NCBI GenBank assembly: GCA_964556755.1
Contig: CAZKXI010000015.1
Location: 10,794-74,793 of the forward strand
Length of the DNA: 64,000 nucleotides
Reading direction: 5' to 3'
Source: UBA4085 sp964556755
Lineage (GTDB): Bacteria > Acidobacteriota > Aminicenantia > Aminicenantales > UBA4085
The position numbers and the translations under genes are program-made. Shown piece after piece: positions 16,186 through 25,345 of the stretch; position 1 is the stretch's first letter; each line of letters starts with the position of its first letter. The notes under the pieces are model-generated. The model was given only the letters and a program-made list of their open reading frames with translations. It did not search any database and was not told the origin of the DNA.

Positions 16186-17151
16186 ATGAACAAGCAGCTC
16201 AGATTCTGGATCGTCCTGGCCGCCGCGGTCCTCCTGACCGCCGGCATCGCCTCGGCCCAAGCCGGCCGCGGCGTCGGCCGCATCGGCGGCACGGTCACCG
16301 ACCTCGAGGGCAATCCCATCGAGGGCGCCAAGGTGGCCATCACCTATCCTCAGAACGAAAGCCTGAAGTTCGAGACCCTGACCAACAAGAAGGGCGAATG
16401 GTCGTTCATCGGCCTGGGCAGCGGCAACTGGAACCTCATCTCCTACGCCAAGGGCTTCGATCCCGTCAACCAGCCGATCTACGTCAGCCAGCTGCAGGTC
16501 AACCCGCCCGTCAAGATCCACCTGAAGAAGTCCGAGAAGCCGGGCGGCGGCTTCATCGAGGACGAGGCCTCCTTCGTCTTCCTGGAGAACGGGAACAAGC
16601 TCTACCGCGAGGGCAAGTACGACGAGGCCATCGTCCAGTACGAGACCTTCATGGAGAAGAACCCCCTGGCCTACCAGGTCCGCATCTCCATCGGCGAGTG
16701 CCACCTGCAGAAGGGCGACTTCGAGAAGGCCACCGCGCTCTACAACGACATCATCGAGAAGGCCAAGACCGACGCCGCCCTGGGCAAGGACATGATCGGC
16801 AAGGCCCTGGCCGGTCTGGGTAACGTGGCCCTCAAGCAGAACAAGCTGGCCGAGGCTCAGGAATACTTCAAGGAGTCCATCGCCGCCTCGCCCAAGGACG
16901 AGGTCCTGGCCTACAACGTCGGCGAGATCTTCTTCTCCAACCAGGGCTATGACGAGGCCATCAAGTACTTCACCCTGGCCTCCGAGATCAAGCCCGAGTG
17001 GCCCGACTCCTTCCTCAAGCTCGGCTATGTCTACCTGAACAAGGCCGACAACGCCAACGCGGTGATCAAGTTCGAGAAGTTCCTGACCCTGGAGCCGGAC
17101 GGCGAGCGGGCCGCCCTGGTCCGCAACATCCTGTCTGCCATCAAGAAGTAA
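16186..17151 (+). CDS. exported carboxypeptidase-regulatory-like / TPR protein
   Basis: A 321-residue protein. After a signal peptide (WIVLAAAVLLTAGIASAQA) comes an Ig-like regulatory domain (IGGTVTDLEGNPIEGAKVAI, about 35-110) of the kind found at the N-terminus of the TonB receptors here, then four to five TPRs (AIVQYETFMEKNP, ALAGLGNVALKQNKLAEAQEY, AIKYFTLASEIKPEWPDS). It probably holds other envelope proteins together. It has a sigma-54 promoter at 16146 and its own terminator, so it is a single-gene unit regulated with the secreted protein at 8512. Confidence 0.82.
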   Translation: MNKQLRFWIVLAAAVLLTAGIASAQAGRGVGRIGGTVTDLEGNPIEGAKVAITYPQNESLKFETLTNKKGEWSFIGLGSGNWNLISYAKGFDPVNQPIYVSQLQVNPPVKIHLKKSEKPGGGFIEDEASFVFLENGNKLYREGKYDEAIVQYETFMEKNPLAYQVRISIGECHLQKGDFEKATALYNDIIEKAKTDAALGKDMIGKALAGLGNVALKQNKLAEAQEYFKESIAASPKDEVLAYNVGEIFFSNQGYDEAIKYFTLASEIKPEWPDSFLKLGYVYLNKADNANAVIKFEKFLTLEPDGERAALVRNILSAIKK

Positions 17152-17164
17152 CTCCGTCCAGCCG

Positions 17165-17209
17165 CGTCCCGTCCTCTCTTGCCAAAGAGAGGGCGGGGCG
17201 TTTTTTTTT
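17165..17209 (+). terminator. Rho-independent terminator
   Basis: A 16-bp stem starting at 17165 and closing at 17200, loop GCCA, followed by nine T. It ends the carboxypeptidase-regulatory/TPR transcript. Confidence 0.92.
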
Positions 17210-17228
17210 ACTCCCGAGGAATTCCGCC

Positions 17229-19472
17229 ATGTCCAAGCCCAAGAATCGATCCCGCGGGTCCGTCGCCGACATCCGGCGAACCGGTCTACAGAACAAGCCC
17301 TGGCCGAAGGACGTTCCGCCGCCCTCCCGCAGAACGTTCTTGGCCCGGACCTGGCCGGTCTGGATCGCGGCCATTCTGATCGCCGGAGCCGGACTGGTCT
17401 GGGCCTTATCCCGGCCCAAAGCTCCCGCCGCGGAGGCTGTCGCCGTGCCCGCGGGGCCCCGCTTGAACGTGGTCCTCATCACCCTGGACACGACCCGGGC
17501 CGACCGCCTGGGGTGCTACGGCTACAAGGACGCCGTCACCCCCAACTTGGATGCCATCGCCCGCAACGGCGTCCGCTTCGCCAAGGCCTATGCCCCGGTG
17601 CCTCTGACCCTGCCCTCGCACGCCTCCATCATGACCGGCCGCAATCCCTACGCCCACGGGGTCCACAACAACGGCTCCTACGCCCTTCCGGACTCCACGC
17701 CGACCCTGGCCCGGGCCCTGAAATCCCGCGGCTACCGCACGGCGGCCTTCACCGCCTCCTTCTCGGTCGACTCGCGGTTCGGCCTGGACGGCGGCTTCGA
17801 CCTCTACGACGACGACATCCAGCCGGGCTCGCCCTTCAAGTCGGCCAACGGCGAGCGCCGGGCCGAGCAGGTCCTGCAACTCTTCGAGCCCTGGTTCGAG
17901 AAGGCCGCGGCCTCCCCGGACCCGTTCTTCGCCTGGATCCACTTCTTCGATCCCCATCTGCCCTACAATCCGCCCTCCCCCATGCGGGAGGAGCTGGCCG
18001 GCCGGCCTTATGACGGCGAGATCGCCTACATGGACCTCATCCTCGGCCAGGTCATGCTCCGCCTGAAGGCCCGCGGCCTCCTCGGGCGGACCCTGGTCGT
18101 CGTGGCCGGGGATCACGGGGAGTCGTTCGGCGAGAAAGGCGAGTGGGGCCACGGCGTCTTCCTCTACGAGCCGGCCGTGCATGTCCCCCTGCTCATCTAC
18201 TCCGACGGCCGCCTGCCGGCCGGCAAGGTCGTGGACAGCCGCGTCCGGCTGATCGACATCTTTCCCACGGTCCTGGACATCCTGGGGATTCCCGCCCCCG
18301 AGGGGATTCAGGGGCAAAGCCTCCTGCCTTATATCCAGGGCCGGCGGCAGGACGATCTGGAAGTCTACCTGGAGAGCTTCTACCCCCGCGAGAACTTCGG
18401 CTGGGCCGCCCTGACCGGGCTGGTCTCCGGCCTCTGGAAATACATCGAAGCCCCCACCCGGGAGCTCTACAACCTGCCCGCCGATCCCGGCGAGAGCGAC
18501 AATCTGGCCGCCTCAGACGGCCGGGCCGACGCCGACGGCCTCAAGGCCCGGCTGGGCGCGATCCTGAAGGAGGGGGTGGCTTCCAGCCGGCGAACCGCAA
18601 GCGAATCCGAGATCGCCCGGCTCCGCTCCCTGGGCTACGTGGACTACTCCGATCCATCCGGCCGCGCCGGCGCGATCGATCCCAAGGACAAGCTCGACGA
18701 GCTGAAGATCGTCCAGGACGCCGAGAAGGCCGAGTACGAGGGCCGCTTCGCCGAGGCGGCCGCTCTCTACCGAAAGATGATCGCCCAGAGGCCCGAAGCG
18801 GCGTCCAGCTACATCGGGCTGGCCCTATCGCAGGCCCGGCTCAAGGACTTCGGCGGCGCGGTGGCCACCTTGCGCCAGGGGCTCGACCGTCTGCCGGATT
18901 CGGAGCTCTTGATGACCCGCCTCGGCTACACCTACCTGATGATGAACAAGCCTCAGGAAGCGGCCGAGGTGATGGGCAACATCCTCCGCCTGCACCCCGC
19001 CTCCCCGGACGCGCTGACCGGCCTGGCCATGATCCTGGAGGGGACGAACCGCCGGGACGAGGCCCGCGGCTATCTGGAGAAAGCCCTGGCCGTCGAGCCG
19101 GAGAGCAAGTTCCTCCGCACGGCCTACGCCGAGAACCTGGCGGCCGCAGGAAGGATGCCGGAGGCCGAGAAGATCTTCCAGGCCCTGATCGAAGACTACC
19201 CCAAGGATCCCGCCGCGCCCAAGGCGCTGGGCGCCGCATGGGCCCGGGCCGGAGACTTCAGCCGGGCCATTCAGGCCTTCCAGAGCGCATTGGCTCTGGG
19301 CCCCGATCCGGACGTCTATTACAGCCTGGGCGTCTGCTACAAGGAGAAGGGCGACACGGCCGCGGCCATCGACAGCTTCGAGAAGTTCCTGGCCGCGCCC
19401 GGGCAGGAGCCCGCGGCCAAGGTCCAAAGCGCGCGGGCCGCCCTGGCCAAGCTCAAGGCGTCCGGCCGGTAG
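17229..19472 (+). CDS. membrane-anchored sulfatase fused to TPR repeats
   Basis: A 747-residue protein: a basic cytoplasmic start, one membrane helix (WIAAILIAGAGLVWAL, about 43-58), an alkaline-phosphatase-fold sulfatase domain (NVVLITLDTTRADRLGCYGY with metal Asp residues; APVPLTLPSHASIMTG; GDHGESFGEKGEWGHG), then about seven TPRs from residue 500. In true sulfatases CxPSR supplies formylglycine; here the aligned site reads LTLPSHASI, with no Cys, so the usual formylglycine is absent. The enzyme may be a phosphatase or phosphoglycerol-transferase relative. GAGGA precedes the ATG. The 3' end overlaps the convergent TPR gene by 20 bp. Confidence 0.82.
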   Translation: MSKPKNRSRGSVADIRRTGLQNKPWPKDVPPPSRRTFLARTWPVWIAAILIAGAGLVWALSRPKAPAAEAVAVPAGPRLNVVLITLDTTRADRLGCYGYKDAVTPNLDAIARNGVRFAKAYAPVPLTLPSHASIMTGRNPYAHGVHNNGSYALPDSTPTLARALKSRGYRTAAFTASFSVDSRFGLDGGFDLYDDDIQPGSPFKSANGERRAEQVLQLFEPWFEKAAASPDPFFAWIHFFDPHLPYNPPSPMREELAGRPYDGEIAYMDLILGQVMLRLKARGLLGRTLVVVAGDHGESFGEKGEWGHGVFLYEPAVHVPLLIYSDGRLPAGKVVDSRVRLIDIFPTVLDILGIPAPEGIQGQSLLPYIQGRRQDDLEVYLESFYPRENFGWAALTGLVSGLWKYIEAPTRELYNLPADPGESDNLAASDGRADADGLKARLGAILKEGVASSRRTASESEIARLRSLGYVDYSDPSGRAGAIDPKDKLDELKIVQDAEKAEYEGRFAEAAALYRKMIAQRPEAASSYIGLALSQARLKDFGGAVATLRQGLDRLPDSELLMTRLGYTYLMMNKPQEAAEVMGNILRLHPASPDALTGLAMILEGTNRRDEARGYLEKALAVEPESKFLRTAYAENLAAAGRMPEAEKIFQALIEDYPKDPAAPKALGAAWARAGDFSRAIQAFQSALALGPDPDVYYSLGVCYKEKGDTAAAIDSFEKFLAAPGQEPAAKVQSARAALAKLKASGR

Positions 19473-21414
19473 AGGCGCCCGTCCTGCGGACGGCCTGCGC
19501 CTTAGCGGGAGACCCGCCCAAGGCCAGGTACTTGGCGAATGCGGCTTCGGCCGCGGCCGCTTGGCCCAGGGCCAGACGGATCCGCCCCAGCTCGAGATAG
19601 GCGTCGGGAGAATCGGGCTCGATCCGGACCGCTTCCTCCGCCGCCGCGAGGGCGGCTTGAGTCTCTCCGCGCTCCAAGCGGATCGAGGCCAGCAGGGTTA
19701 GGGCCCGGCAGCGGATCGAGTCCACCCCGACGGTCAGGGCGTGCGCGACCCCTTCGACTTTCTCCTCGACCGGCTTTTCGGACGCCGCCGAACGGGGCGA
19801 TGGCCTCATCCGCCCGAAAGCGCCCGTCCGCAGGGGCTGCCCGCTCCGTTGGGCCGCGTCCCGATCGTCCGAATCAGCCCCCGCTCCGGCGCGATCCAGG
19901 TCCATGGCCCTCATCAGGTCGGCTTCGGCGCCCGGACCGTCTCCGCCGGCGAAGCGGGCGCAGGCCAGGTTGTACCAAGCCGTCGGATCGTCGGGCCGGA
20001 GGGCCAGGGAGTCCTCGTAGAGCAGGACGGAGCGGTCGAAGTCCCCCAGGACCAGGAGAAGCCGGCCCGCCTCGTCCAGGGCATTCCCGTAGTCGGGCTT
20101 GCGGGCCGCGGCTCCCCAGGCCAGGGGCAGCGCCTTGTCCGGCCGGCCGCGCGAAGATTCCAGCAGGGCCAGATTGTAGAGCAGCGTGGGCGAGCTGGAG
20201 TCGAGCCGCAGGAAGGCGCCAAGAAGTCCGGCCGCATCGTCCACCAGCCCTTCCGAAAGATATCGGGCAAAGCGTTCGTTGATGAAAGCGGCGACGGCCT
20301 CCTGGGTTCTCCAAAGAGAGTAGCTCCATCGCGGTTCGAGGTCCAGCCGGAGCTCGGCCAGGGCCGCGCGGATCGACTCGGAATACGAGCCCGTAGGTAG
20401 TCCCCGCCCCCCTTCCAGCCTCTCGAGATAGTCTCGCGACGTCATATCGGCCGGATTCAAGCGCAGAGCCCTCTCGAGGATCAGGACGGCCTCCGCCCGC
20501 CTTCCCCGGGCCTCTTCGGCGGCGGCCAGAGCTCGAAGCCGAGTGGGCCGAAAAGGCTCGAGGTCCACGGCCAAAGAGAGGAAATTATCCGCCTCGCTTC
20601 TCGCGCCGGCCGCATCGTGCGCCGCGGCAAGGGCCAGACAGAGATCCGGATGAAGGCCTGCTTCATCGCAAGCCGCCACGGCCGCTCGAATGGCGCCGCG
20701 GTGGTCGCCGGCGCTTATCCGTCCCAGAGCGACCCGAACCGCGCAGTCACGCGCGTCATAGGACAGCCGCTGGGCGGCCAGGAAGCATTCTTCGGCCTTG
20801 CGGCCCCAGCCGGATTCGCGCTCGGCGAGGAGGCCAAGAAGATAGGCGGCCAAGCCCGCGTTGAGGGGAAAGAGTCGCCGCCGAGAAGCCGCCTCGTCGG
20901 TCGATGCCGGCCCGCTCAATCCCGGCGCGAAGACAGGCGGCCAATCGGGCTTCCCCCCCCGCGCGGGATGCAGGCGATCTTCGGCTCGCCGAGCGGCCTC
21001 TCTTGCCAGAGCGCCGCTTTCCTCGAACCGGCCTTCTTGATATTTCCACAGCGCGGCCAAGGCCGGCGGACCGAAGCTCTCCATCGAGCCCGGCTCCTTG
21101 CGAGCCGCATCGACGGCCTTGTTCAGGGCCATCCATGCCACCTCGTCCCGGCCCAGCTTCTTGAGGACCACGGCCTGCCGAAGCCGCAGCGTCCACAAAT
21201 CGGGATTGTCTTCCAGGGCCCGATTGGCCAGGCGAAGGCCGGTCTCGAAATCCATGGTGTCGAAACAGTCGTGCGCGTTTCGGATCAGCTCCGCGGTCGT
21301 TTGGGCCGGGACCGTCACAACTAGCACCACTAGGGCGACGAATGACGCCATCCCTATTGTATTCAGATACTTCCAAAGTCGCAGCATCTTCTCTTTCCGG
21401 CTGGCAGAAGGCAT
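19453..21414 (-). CDS. large TPR protein with N-terminal membrane segment
   Basis: A 653-residue protein starting with a hydrophobic segment (IGMASFVALVVLVVTVPA, about 20-37; signal or anchor) and followed by many TPR-like repeats: CFDTMDFETGLRLANRALEDNP, AVLILERALRLNPADMTS, SVLLYEDSLALRPDDPTAWYNLACARF and the last AALAAAEEAVRIEPDSPDAYLELGRIRLALG. A low-complexity, charged stretch (about 535-585) interrupts them. No catalytic domain is seen; it is likely a scaffold. A second possible start is the ATG at 21387. Its 3' end overlaps the sulfatase gene tail to tail. Confidence 0.75.
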   Translation of the reverse strand: MPSASRKEKMLRLWKYLNTIGMASFVALVVLVVTVPAQTTAELIRNAHDCFDTMDFETGLRLANRALEDNPDLWTLRLRQAVVLKKLGRDEVAWMALNKAVDAARKEPGSMESFGPPALAALWKYQEGRFEESGALAREAARRAEDRLHPARGGKPDWPPVFAPGLSGPASTDEAASRRRLFPLNAGLAAYLLGLLAERESGWGRKAEECFLAAQRLSYDARDCAVRVALGRISAGDHRGAIRAAVAACDEAGLHPDLCLALAAAHDAAGARSEADNFLSLAVDLEPFRPTRLRALAAAEEARGRRAEAVLILERALRLNPADMTSRDYLERLEGGRGLPTGSYSESIRAALAELRLDLEPRWSYSLWRTQEAVAAFINERFARYLSEGLVDDAAGLLGAFLRLDSSSPTLLYNLALLESSRGRPDKALPLAWGAAARKPDYGNALDEAGRLLLVLGDFDRSVLLYEDSLALRPDDPTAWYNLACARFAGGDGPGAEADLMRAMDLDRAGAGADSDDRDAAQRSGQPLRTGAFGRMRPSPRSAASEKPVEEKVEGVAHALTVGVDSIRCRALTLLASIRLERGETQAALAAAEEAVRIEPDSPDAYLELGRIRLALGQAAAAEAAFAKYLALGGSPAKAQAVRRTGASTGRTP

Positions 21415-21480
21415 CTTTGAGGCTCAGCCTCACAAACTATACGACGAAACCGCGGCTCGTCGCCACACCCCCGGGCTGGA

Positions 21481-21701
21481 TTTTTTCTCTTCGCCTCATT
21501 CCGGGAAGGCCGGGCGGTTCAGGGTATAGGCCAACGGCGGAGAAGCGCCGGTTGAGCCCGTGTCGGTAGCTCCTTAATGGAGAGTTGTCAGCAAGATCGA
21601 GTGAGAACTCCGAGGCCCATCAGAACACAGGTGCAGGCTCAACCAAGCAGCCGTTGGCCTATATTCTGAACCGCCCTGCCCGGAATGGGGCGAAGAACAA
21701 A
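21481..21701. mobile_element. foldback (MITE-like) element, copy 2
   Basis: Arms at 21481-21558 and 21634-21701 are inverted repeats with about 80 % identity over some 70 bp; both contain TTCTTCGCC-CATTCCGGG, GGGCGGTTCAG, ATAGGCCAACGGC and GGTTGAGCC. The loop of about 75 nt has a small hairpin (CTCC-TTAAT-GGAG) and no gene. The right arm borders the T-run of the TonB-receptor terminator. It is related to the element at 9595-9880. Confidence 0.65.
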
Positions 21702-21750
21702 AAAAAAGCCCCGCCCCCATCCCCCCTTGTCGGGAGGATGAGGACGGGGC
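21699..21750 (-). terminator. Rho-independent terminator of the second TonB receptor
   Basis: On the minus strand, a GC-rich stem of about 15 bp (arms 21736-21750 and 21708-21722) followed by nine T (21707-21699), 35 nt downstream of the receptor stop. Confidence 0.85.
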
Positions 21751-21785
21751 GGTAGGACTAGGCGTTAAGCGCTAGCAGTTCCCTC

Positions 21786-24700
21786 TTAGAAGGAAATGCG
21801 GGCGCCGGCGCGCCAGGACCAAGACCCGTTGCGGGCCGTCCACCAGCCGTAGACCGGGTTCAGCTTGTTGACGGTGATCTGCTCATCCATCCAAACTTTC
21901 CAGTCCTTGTAGTTGGTGCGCTGGCCCAGCAGCTCGTCGTCGGTCATGCGCAGCATCGTGTAGTTGTACTGCATCGAGTAGCCGGTGATCGTGTTGGTGT
22001 CGGTGAAGTTGGAGATCGTGGCGTTCAGGTTGATGCTGTACTTCTTGGCGATGCGCAGGGTGTACTCGATGTACATGTCGGCCCAGGCCATGAACGGCGT
22101 GCGCTCACCGGTGTCATAGTAGCCGTCGGGGAAGACCTGCATGTCGTTGAAGCTCAGGGTCGTGGTCTTGGGCAGACCGGACCGGCCGTAAGCGACGACG
22201 CCGACAGTCAGGCCGAAGGGGAAGGCGTAGGAGCCGAAGGCCTTGAAGTAGTGGGTCCGGTCGGAGGGCAGGGTGCCGTCCAGGGGGTTGCCGTGGAGGT
22301 CATAGCGCTCGAACCAGAGGTCCCAATACCGCTCGACGTTCGGGGAGTTGCGGCCGTTCTCGTCGGAGGACGACAGACCGCCGTAGTTGCCGGTCAGGTG
22401 GCTCCAGGTGTAGTTGATGCCGCCCTGCCAGTTGTTGCTGAAGCGCTTCTCGAGGGACAGGTTGACGCCCCAGTACTCGCGCTTCGGCTTGGGAGCGGGC
22501 CAGTACACGTCAGAGAACTTGCCGCCCTCGGAGACGGGCATGGTCCAGCCCTCGCCGGGGTTGGCGACGAAGTATTCCTCGGACCAGTTGCCGTCGGCAT
22601 CCTGCATCAGGACGCCCACGTCCTCGATCGTGCGGATGAGGTGCTTGTAGACGATGCGGGCGCCGAAGGAGATCTCTTCCGTGATCTTCTTGTCCGCGCC
22701 GAACGACAGCTCGCTCTGGGAAACGGGCTTCAGGTCGGGATCCGTGGTGTCCCAAGAAACCGTCCGCCAGTTGCGGGAGCCGGCGTACCGGCCGGCGGCG
22801 GCCTGGTCGGCGGCGTTGCTGATGTCGCCGGAAGCGGCGATCTTGTCCCAGTTGTAGTTGTCGAAGTAGTAGTAGGAGGTCCACCACTTGAAGCCGCCGT
22901 AGGCGCCTTCGGCCATGTACAGCTTCATGACGTCGTAGTAGATGCCGAAGCTGGCGAAGACCTTCAAGCTGGAGTCGCCGAAGACGTCATAGATGGCGCC
23001 GACGCGGGGAGCCATCTTCTTGTCGAAGCCGAACTGGATCGGCTTGTAGTCGGCGTACTCGGGATCGTTGGTGGCCAGGGAGGGAACGTACTCGCTCTCC
23101 GTCCGGAGGCCGAAGTTCAGGGTCAGCCGCTGGCCGATGGTCCAGGAATCCTGGATGTAGAAGGCCCAGTTGTTGCTGGCCACGTTGAAGTTCGAGCCGT
23201 AGGGCGACTTGAAGTCGTTGCGGAGGGTGTAGTAGCCGTAGTCACCCTGCACCTTGGTCCCGACGGGGTCGGTGTAGTAGGTGCCCCAGTAGAGGTTGAC
23301 CAGGGGGGCCACGGGCCCGGAGTCGACGTCCTCATGCAGCCGGACATACTGGAAGCCCGCCTTCCAAGCATGCTCGCCGGCCAGGTTGAGGTAGTACGTC
23401 AAGTCCAGGTTCACGCTCATGCGCTCGTTGATGTACTTCTTGGTCACCGTCGTGCCGGCGCCGTTGCTCCAACCGGAATAGTGCCGCAGGTTGTCCGGGA
23501 TGTCGGCGAAGACGCCGTCATACCGCATGTTCGACTGGTTGAAGTAGTAGTAGGTGCCGGGAACGAACAGCTGCTGGTTGGTCGTGTTGGTCCGGTAGTA
23601 GCCGAACCGGGCGCTGACCAGGAAGTTGTTGCTGACGGTGTAATCGACGTTGGCGTTGCCGGAGATGTTCGGGTAGTCGTACCCGTACTCCTGGCCGGCC
23701 GTCAGGAGGCCCAGGCCCGTGGAGGGGTTGATGGGGTTCCAGTCCGTCCGGTAGGAGTAGTACTTGTTGCCGGTGCCGGTGATGCCGGGGATGCTGCCGC
23801 GGACCTTGGAGAAGTTGTTGACGACGCTCAGAGACACGCGCATGCCCTTCAGCGGGGCGGCCGTCAACTTGCCCGACCAATACCAGTACCAGTTCTTGTT
23901 GTAGAACTCATACATGTCGCGGCCCTGGCGGGGATCCTTGATCGTGTCGCCGGGGATCTTGGCGTTGGCCAGATTGACCGGGTCGGAGGTGAAGAACCGG
24001 TCCGCGATGGTGTAGGAGTAGATGGGGTTGAAGGAGGCGAAGAACCACAGCTTGTCCTTGAAGATGTAGCCGCTGAGGTTCACGACGCCTTCCAGGCGCT
24101 GGGAGTTGTCGCGGTTCTTGCCGCCCTCGTAGTACAGGTCGTCGGTGTTGATGTACTCGTAGTCGTCCGTGTCGTACGGCGAGGAGGCGTAGGGGCTGGT
24201 CCGCAGATAGTCGCTGCTCTTGCCCTGCATCCACAGCTTGTTGTTGTTGTAGTAGCCGAAGATGTCGCCGTGGAACTCGTTGCCGCCCGACCGGGTGATG
24301 ACGTTGACCACGCCGCCCATCGAGCCGCCGAACTCGGCGCTGTAGCCGGAAGCCGTGACCTTGACCTCTTCCAGCTGCTCCATGACGATGCTCTGGCCGC
24401 GGGTGCCGACGCGCATGTTGTTGACGTTGGTCCCGTCAATGTACCACATGTTCTCGGTACCGGAAGCGCCGTCGACCGACAGGCCGCCCTGGTTGTCTTC
24501 GTACTGGACGCCGGGCACGGTGGCCAGCAGTCCGTCAAAGTTGCGGCTGCGGGGCAGCTGCATGAAGACTTCCTTCGACATCGTGGCGCCCTTGGTGGTG
24601 CTCTTGACGTCGATCAGCGGGCTCTGGCCGACGACCGTGATCTCGGCCTCGATGCTCGACTGCTCCAGCGTGACGTTGAGCGTGATGGTCTGCTCGAGCT

Positions 24701-24983
24701 GGAGGATGATGCCTTCGCGCTTGACCGTCTTGAACCCCTGGAGGGTGTAGGTGACGGAGTACGTGCCGGAAGGCAGGGAGAAGATGCGGTAGGTGCCCGA
24801 CTCGTCAGATACCGCAGACGCGATACCGACCAGCTTGGAGCTCGCCGCGGCGATGGCTACGCCGGGGAGGGGAGCGCCTTGATCGTCCTTAACCGTACCG
24901 ACGATCTTGCCGTTCGGAATCTGGGCGGCTGCGACGCCGACGAGGAGCAGAACCGCGAGCAAGGACAACAGGATCTTTTTCAT
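21786..24983 (-). CDS. TonB-dependent receptor with carboxypeptidase-regulatory-like domain (second copy)
   Basis: A 1065-residue outer-membrane receptor. Signal peptide MKKILLSLLAVLLLVGVAAAQ, an Ig-like regulatory domain (KIVGTVKDDQGAPLPGVAIA, about 25-105), a plug (about 120-240; VVGQSPLIDVKSTTKG, YIDGTNVNNMRVG, GGSMGGVVNVITRSGGNEFHG), then a large barrel rich in Tyr/Trp strands, ending GARISF. It is the classic Oar-like form and is better conserved than the copy at 9895. The ATG at 24983 begins the signal peptide and has AAGGAG upstream; the frame extends nine codons further without a ribosome site. It is read from a sigma-54 promoter through a leader of about 215 nt. Confidence 0.92.
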   Translation of the reverse strand: MKKILLSLLAVLLLVGVAAAQIPNGKIVGTVKDDQGAPLPGVAIAAASSKLVGIASAVSDESGTYRIFSLPSGTYSVTYTLQGFKTVKREGIILQLEQTITLNVTLEQSSIEAEITVVGQSPLIDVKSTTKGATMSKEVFMQLPRSRNFDGLLATVPGVQYEDNQGGLSVDGASGTENMWYIDGTNVNNMRVGTRGQSIVMEQLEEVKVTASGYSAEFGGSMGGVVNVITRSGGNEFHGDIFGYYNNNKLWMQGKSSDYLRTSPYASSPYDTDDYEYINTDDLYYEGGKNRDNSQRLEGVVNLSGYIFKDKLWFFASFNPIYSYTIADRFFTSDPVNLANAKIPGDTIKDPRQGRDMYEFYNKNWYWYWSGKLTAAPLKGMRVSLSVVNNFSKVRGSIPGITGTGNKYYSYRTDWNPINPSTGLGLLTAGQEYGYDYPNISGNANVDYTVSNNFLVSARFGYYRTNTTNQQLFVPGTYYYFNQSNMRYDGVFADIPDNLRHYSGWSNGAGTTVTKKYINERMSVNLDLTYYLNLAGEHAWKAGFQYVRLHEDVDSGPVAPLVNLYWGTYYTDPVGTKVQGDYGYYTLRNDFKSPYGSNFNVASNNWAFYIQDSWTIGQRLTLNFGLRTESEYVPSLATNDPEYADYKPIQFGFDKKMAPRVGAIYDVFGDSSLKVFASFGIYYDVMKLYMAEGAYGGFKWWTSYYYFDNYNWDKIAASGDISNAADQAAAGRYAGSRNWRTVSWDTTDPDLKPVSQSELSFGADKKITEEISFGARIVYKHLIRTIEDVGVLMQDADGNWSEEYFVANPGEGWTMPVSEGGKFSDVYWPAPKPKREYWGVNLSLEKRFSNNWQGGINYTWSHLTGNYGGLSSSDENGRNSPNVERYWDLWFERYDLHGNPLDGTLPSDRTHYFKAFGSYAFPFGLTVGVVAYGRSGLPKTTTLSFNDMQVFPDGYYDTGERTPFMAWADMYIEYTLRIAKKYSINLNATISNFTDTNTITGYSMQYNYTMLRMTDDELLGQRTNYKDWKVWMDEQITVNKLNPVYGWWTARNGSWSWRAGARISF

Positions 24984-25199
24984 GCTAGCGATAGTCTCCT
25001 TATTTCCCATGAATCCCTTTGTCTAGGCGATTCCAGGAAGAAGCCCGGCCGGGGTCCTTGTTCCCCGGGCGGACTTTCCGAAGCCCGGGAGCAGGCCGCA
25101 AAGCCCGCTCCGACCTCGCAGATGCAGGGATCTGCCTACTACGGTGATTCTCACCTCCTCACTTGTAAAGATAGTACGCATGACTCAACTCTCGATTCG
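24984..25199 (-). promoter_or_regulatory. long 5' leader of the second TonB-receptor gene
   Basis: From the predicted sigma-54 start (about 25199) to the ATG there are about 215 nt. On the minus strand it contains a GAGGAGGTG near its 5' end, a small hairpin (GCAGAT, loop CCCTGC, ATCTGC), and GC-rich stretches that could pair. It matches no riboswitch class I know. Confidence 0.4.
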
Positions 25200-25210
25200 C
25201 CTGTTACTAA

Positions 25211-25226
25211 GCAAGTAACATGCCAA
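25211..25226 (-). promoter_or_regulatory. sigma-54 promoter of the second TonB-receptor gene
   Basis: On the minus strand, TTGGCATGTTACTTGC, matching the -24 (TTGGCA) and -12 (TTGC) elements at correct spacing. About 40 bp of AT-rich DNA lie just upstream, suitable for bending. Confidence 0.75.
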
Positions 25227-25299
25227 CAAAACATACACTTTAAACAATTAATAATAAACAAAATAACATCACGGCCGCGACGGCGGGCAGGCGACCTCG

Positions 25300-25334
25300 A
25301 TCCATGGAAATGGATAAAATCCATAAATTTGGAT
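25300..25334. promoter_or_regulatory. two tandem dyads, probable activator sites
   Basis: ATCCATGGAAATGGAT (25300-25315) and ATCCATAAATTTGGAT (25319-25334) are two similar dyads, 19 bp apart centre to centre, or about two helix turns. They lie about 110 and 130 bp upstream of the sigma-54 start, the usual place for enhancer-binding activators. They also sit just before the promoter of the opposite-facing gene at 25407. Confidence 0.55.
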
Positions 25335-25345
25335 GACCGCCTTTC

